Origin: Bacillota bacterium
GTDB lineage: Bacteria > Bacillota > Clostridia > Acetivibrionales > DSM-1351
Assembly (NCBI GenBank): GCA_023391425.1
Contig: JAEWAX010000041.1
Coordinates: 134,949 to 198,948 of the forward strand
DNA length: 64,000 nucleotides
Direction of reading: 5' to 3'
This document shows, in pieces, positions 63,209 through 64,000 of the stretch. The position numbers were made by a program, and so were the translations under genes. The first letter of the stretch is position 1. Every line of letters starts with the position of its first letter. Below the pieces are notes generated by a model that saw nothing but the letters and a program-made list of their open reading frames with translations, was not told the origin of the DNA and did not search any database.

Positions 63209-64000
63209 TTATATATTTACATTCTCATTTAGCCATCTTGCAACACCATTATCATCTGCACATCTAATTACCTCAGTAGCAGCTTCTATTAACTTTGGAT
63301 TTGCATTTGAAACTGCATAAGCCTCATCTGAAATTGAGAACATAGGCAAATCATTTGTACTATCTCCAAAGCTTATGACTCTTGTACATCCCACCATTTT
63401 TTTAATTTTTTCAATCCCTTTTGCTTTTGTTGAATCAAACCTCTTGACCTCAAGCCAGTACTCATCTTTATATAGTTCTTTCTGAAAGGTATATGAGAAA
63501 TATCTTTCATCTTCAAAGGGTTTAACTAAAGATTGCAGTTCTTCCTTTGTTCCAATAGCTGTGAAGTAAAAAATGTCACCAACAAATAAATCATCTATTG
63601 AGTTAACAAGCCTCAATCTCTTGTCACCTTTTCTTGATTCATAATAATCCCTAATACCATCATTTTCTTTTTCTCCAAGCCAAGATACTTTCTCTTCTCC
63701 ATTAATGAAAGAATAAACAAGTGGATAAATTCCTGCTTGGATAAATGTATTAAGTACATACCCAGCTTGTGCTTTTTTAAAGCAGTTTGACTCGATTATA
63801 TTCGCACTAGTAGGATCAACAATAAAAGCTCCATTATATGTTGCTACAGGTAAAGTTAAATCTAAACCATTTACAACTATTTCGGCTGAGCTCCAAGAAC
63901 GAGCTGTAGCAATAGTAAATTTCATACCTTTAGAAATGAGATTATTTATTATGTCTGTACTAACCTTCTCAACTTTTGATTCTCGGTTTAATAGTGTACC
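63209..64000 (-). CDS. Cof-type HAD phosphatase (5' end outside window)
   Basis: The frame runs open to the right window edge and there reads (D)GTLLNRESKVEKVSTDIIN, the tail of the D-x-D-G-T HAD motif I, so the true start lies outside. Motif II is in KFTIATARSWSSA. A Cof-type cap domain follows, and motif IV is in RVISFGDSTNDLPMFSISD, with KGIEKIKKMVG just before it. Enzymes of this kind dephosphorylate sugar phosphates or nucleotides in the cytoplasm. Here it is followed by the DUF89 phosphatase gene, a plausible metabolite-repair pair. Confidence 0.92.
   Translation of the reverse strand, partial: GTLLNRESKVEKVSTDIINNLISKGMKFTIATARSWSSAEIVVNGLDLTLPVATYNGAFIVDPTSANIIESNCFKKAQAGYVLNTFIQAGIYPLVYSFINGEEKVSWLGEKENDGIRDYYESRKGDKRLRLVNSIDDLFVGDIFYFTAIGTKEELQSLVKPFEDERYFSYTFQKELYKDEYWLEVKRFDSTKAKGIEKIKKMVGCTRVISFGDSTNDLPMFSISDEAYAVSNANPKLIEAATEVIRCADDNGVARWLNENVNI

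Overview
The window is a low-GC (roughly one-third G+C) chromosomal segment from an anaerobic, spore-former-type Clostridia bacterium, most like a plant-polysaccharide-degrading member of the Lachnospiraceae or a neighbouring family. This is inferred from the strong AGGAGG ribosome binding sites, the DnaD/DnaI-type replication loader pair, the YesN/YesM two-component regulators, C_GCAxxG_C_C proteins and the clostridial gene families throughout. No complete insertion sequence, prophage or CRISPR array was seen. The two ends cut genes: sbcD on the left and a Cof-type HAD phosphatase on the right.

Layout. 1-5.2 kb: sbcD (partial), a YegS-type lipid kinase, and an operon of response regulator, sensor kinase (broken by an in-frame amber codon) and LolA-like lipoprotein. 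5.5-9 kb: an AraC regulator divergent from a 610-aa protein of unknown function and an overlapping zinc-ribbon gene, then an RCC1-repeat remnant. 9.1-27.8 kb: a pectic galactan/arabinan utilisation region. It has a MATE exporter, a cytoplasmic GH53 endo-galactanase, a GH35 beta-galactosidase, two paralogous solute-binding lipoproteins around one LplB/LplC-type permease pair, a divergent YesN/YesM two-component system, an APH-like kinase, and a GH51 arabinofuranosidase divergent from an ArsR-type regulator. None of the glycosidases carries a signal peptide. The likely scheme is that YesM/YesN sense extracellular galacto-oligosaccharide, the ABC importer brings it in, and GH53, GH35 and GH51 finish it in the cytoplasm.

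28-39 kb: tRNA-Arg(ACG), an orphan 468-aa protein, a complete oligopeptide ABC importer (two permeases, two ATPases, lipoprotein), ferritin, and the DnaD-like/DnaC-like pair. 39-49 kb: a CPBP protease, an SLH-BsuPI surface protein, and a set of small accessory genes: DUF3892, a BtrH-like protein with a MerR/GyrI regulator, a metallo-beta-lactamase-fold protein with a terpene-cyclase-like protein, DUF5131, PfpI and a GNAT-DUF3795 fusion. 49-52.5 kb: an ECF sigma factor, an anti-sigma-like protein with two tandem beta domains, a subtilisin-like lipoprotein, and a duplicated fragment of the anti-sigma gene. 52.7-64 kb: an alpha/beta hydrolase of atypical base composition, a MarR-controlled heterodimeric ABC exporter, two C_GCAxxG_C_C proteins, an AraC regulator, a nucleoside deaminase flanked by diverged direct repeats, a GNAT protein, an NHL-repeat remnant, a DUF89 protein and the HAD phosphatase.

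The most interesting unexplained signals are a dispersed family of imperfect-palindrome elements, mostly in intercistronic positions, two of which carry a second branched hairpin; two genes that sit between duplicated 3' ends of their neighbours; the nonsense-interrupted sensor kinase; and several orphan or fused proteins. All identifications come from reading the sequence and from knowledge of protein families. No database search was run.
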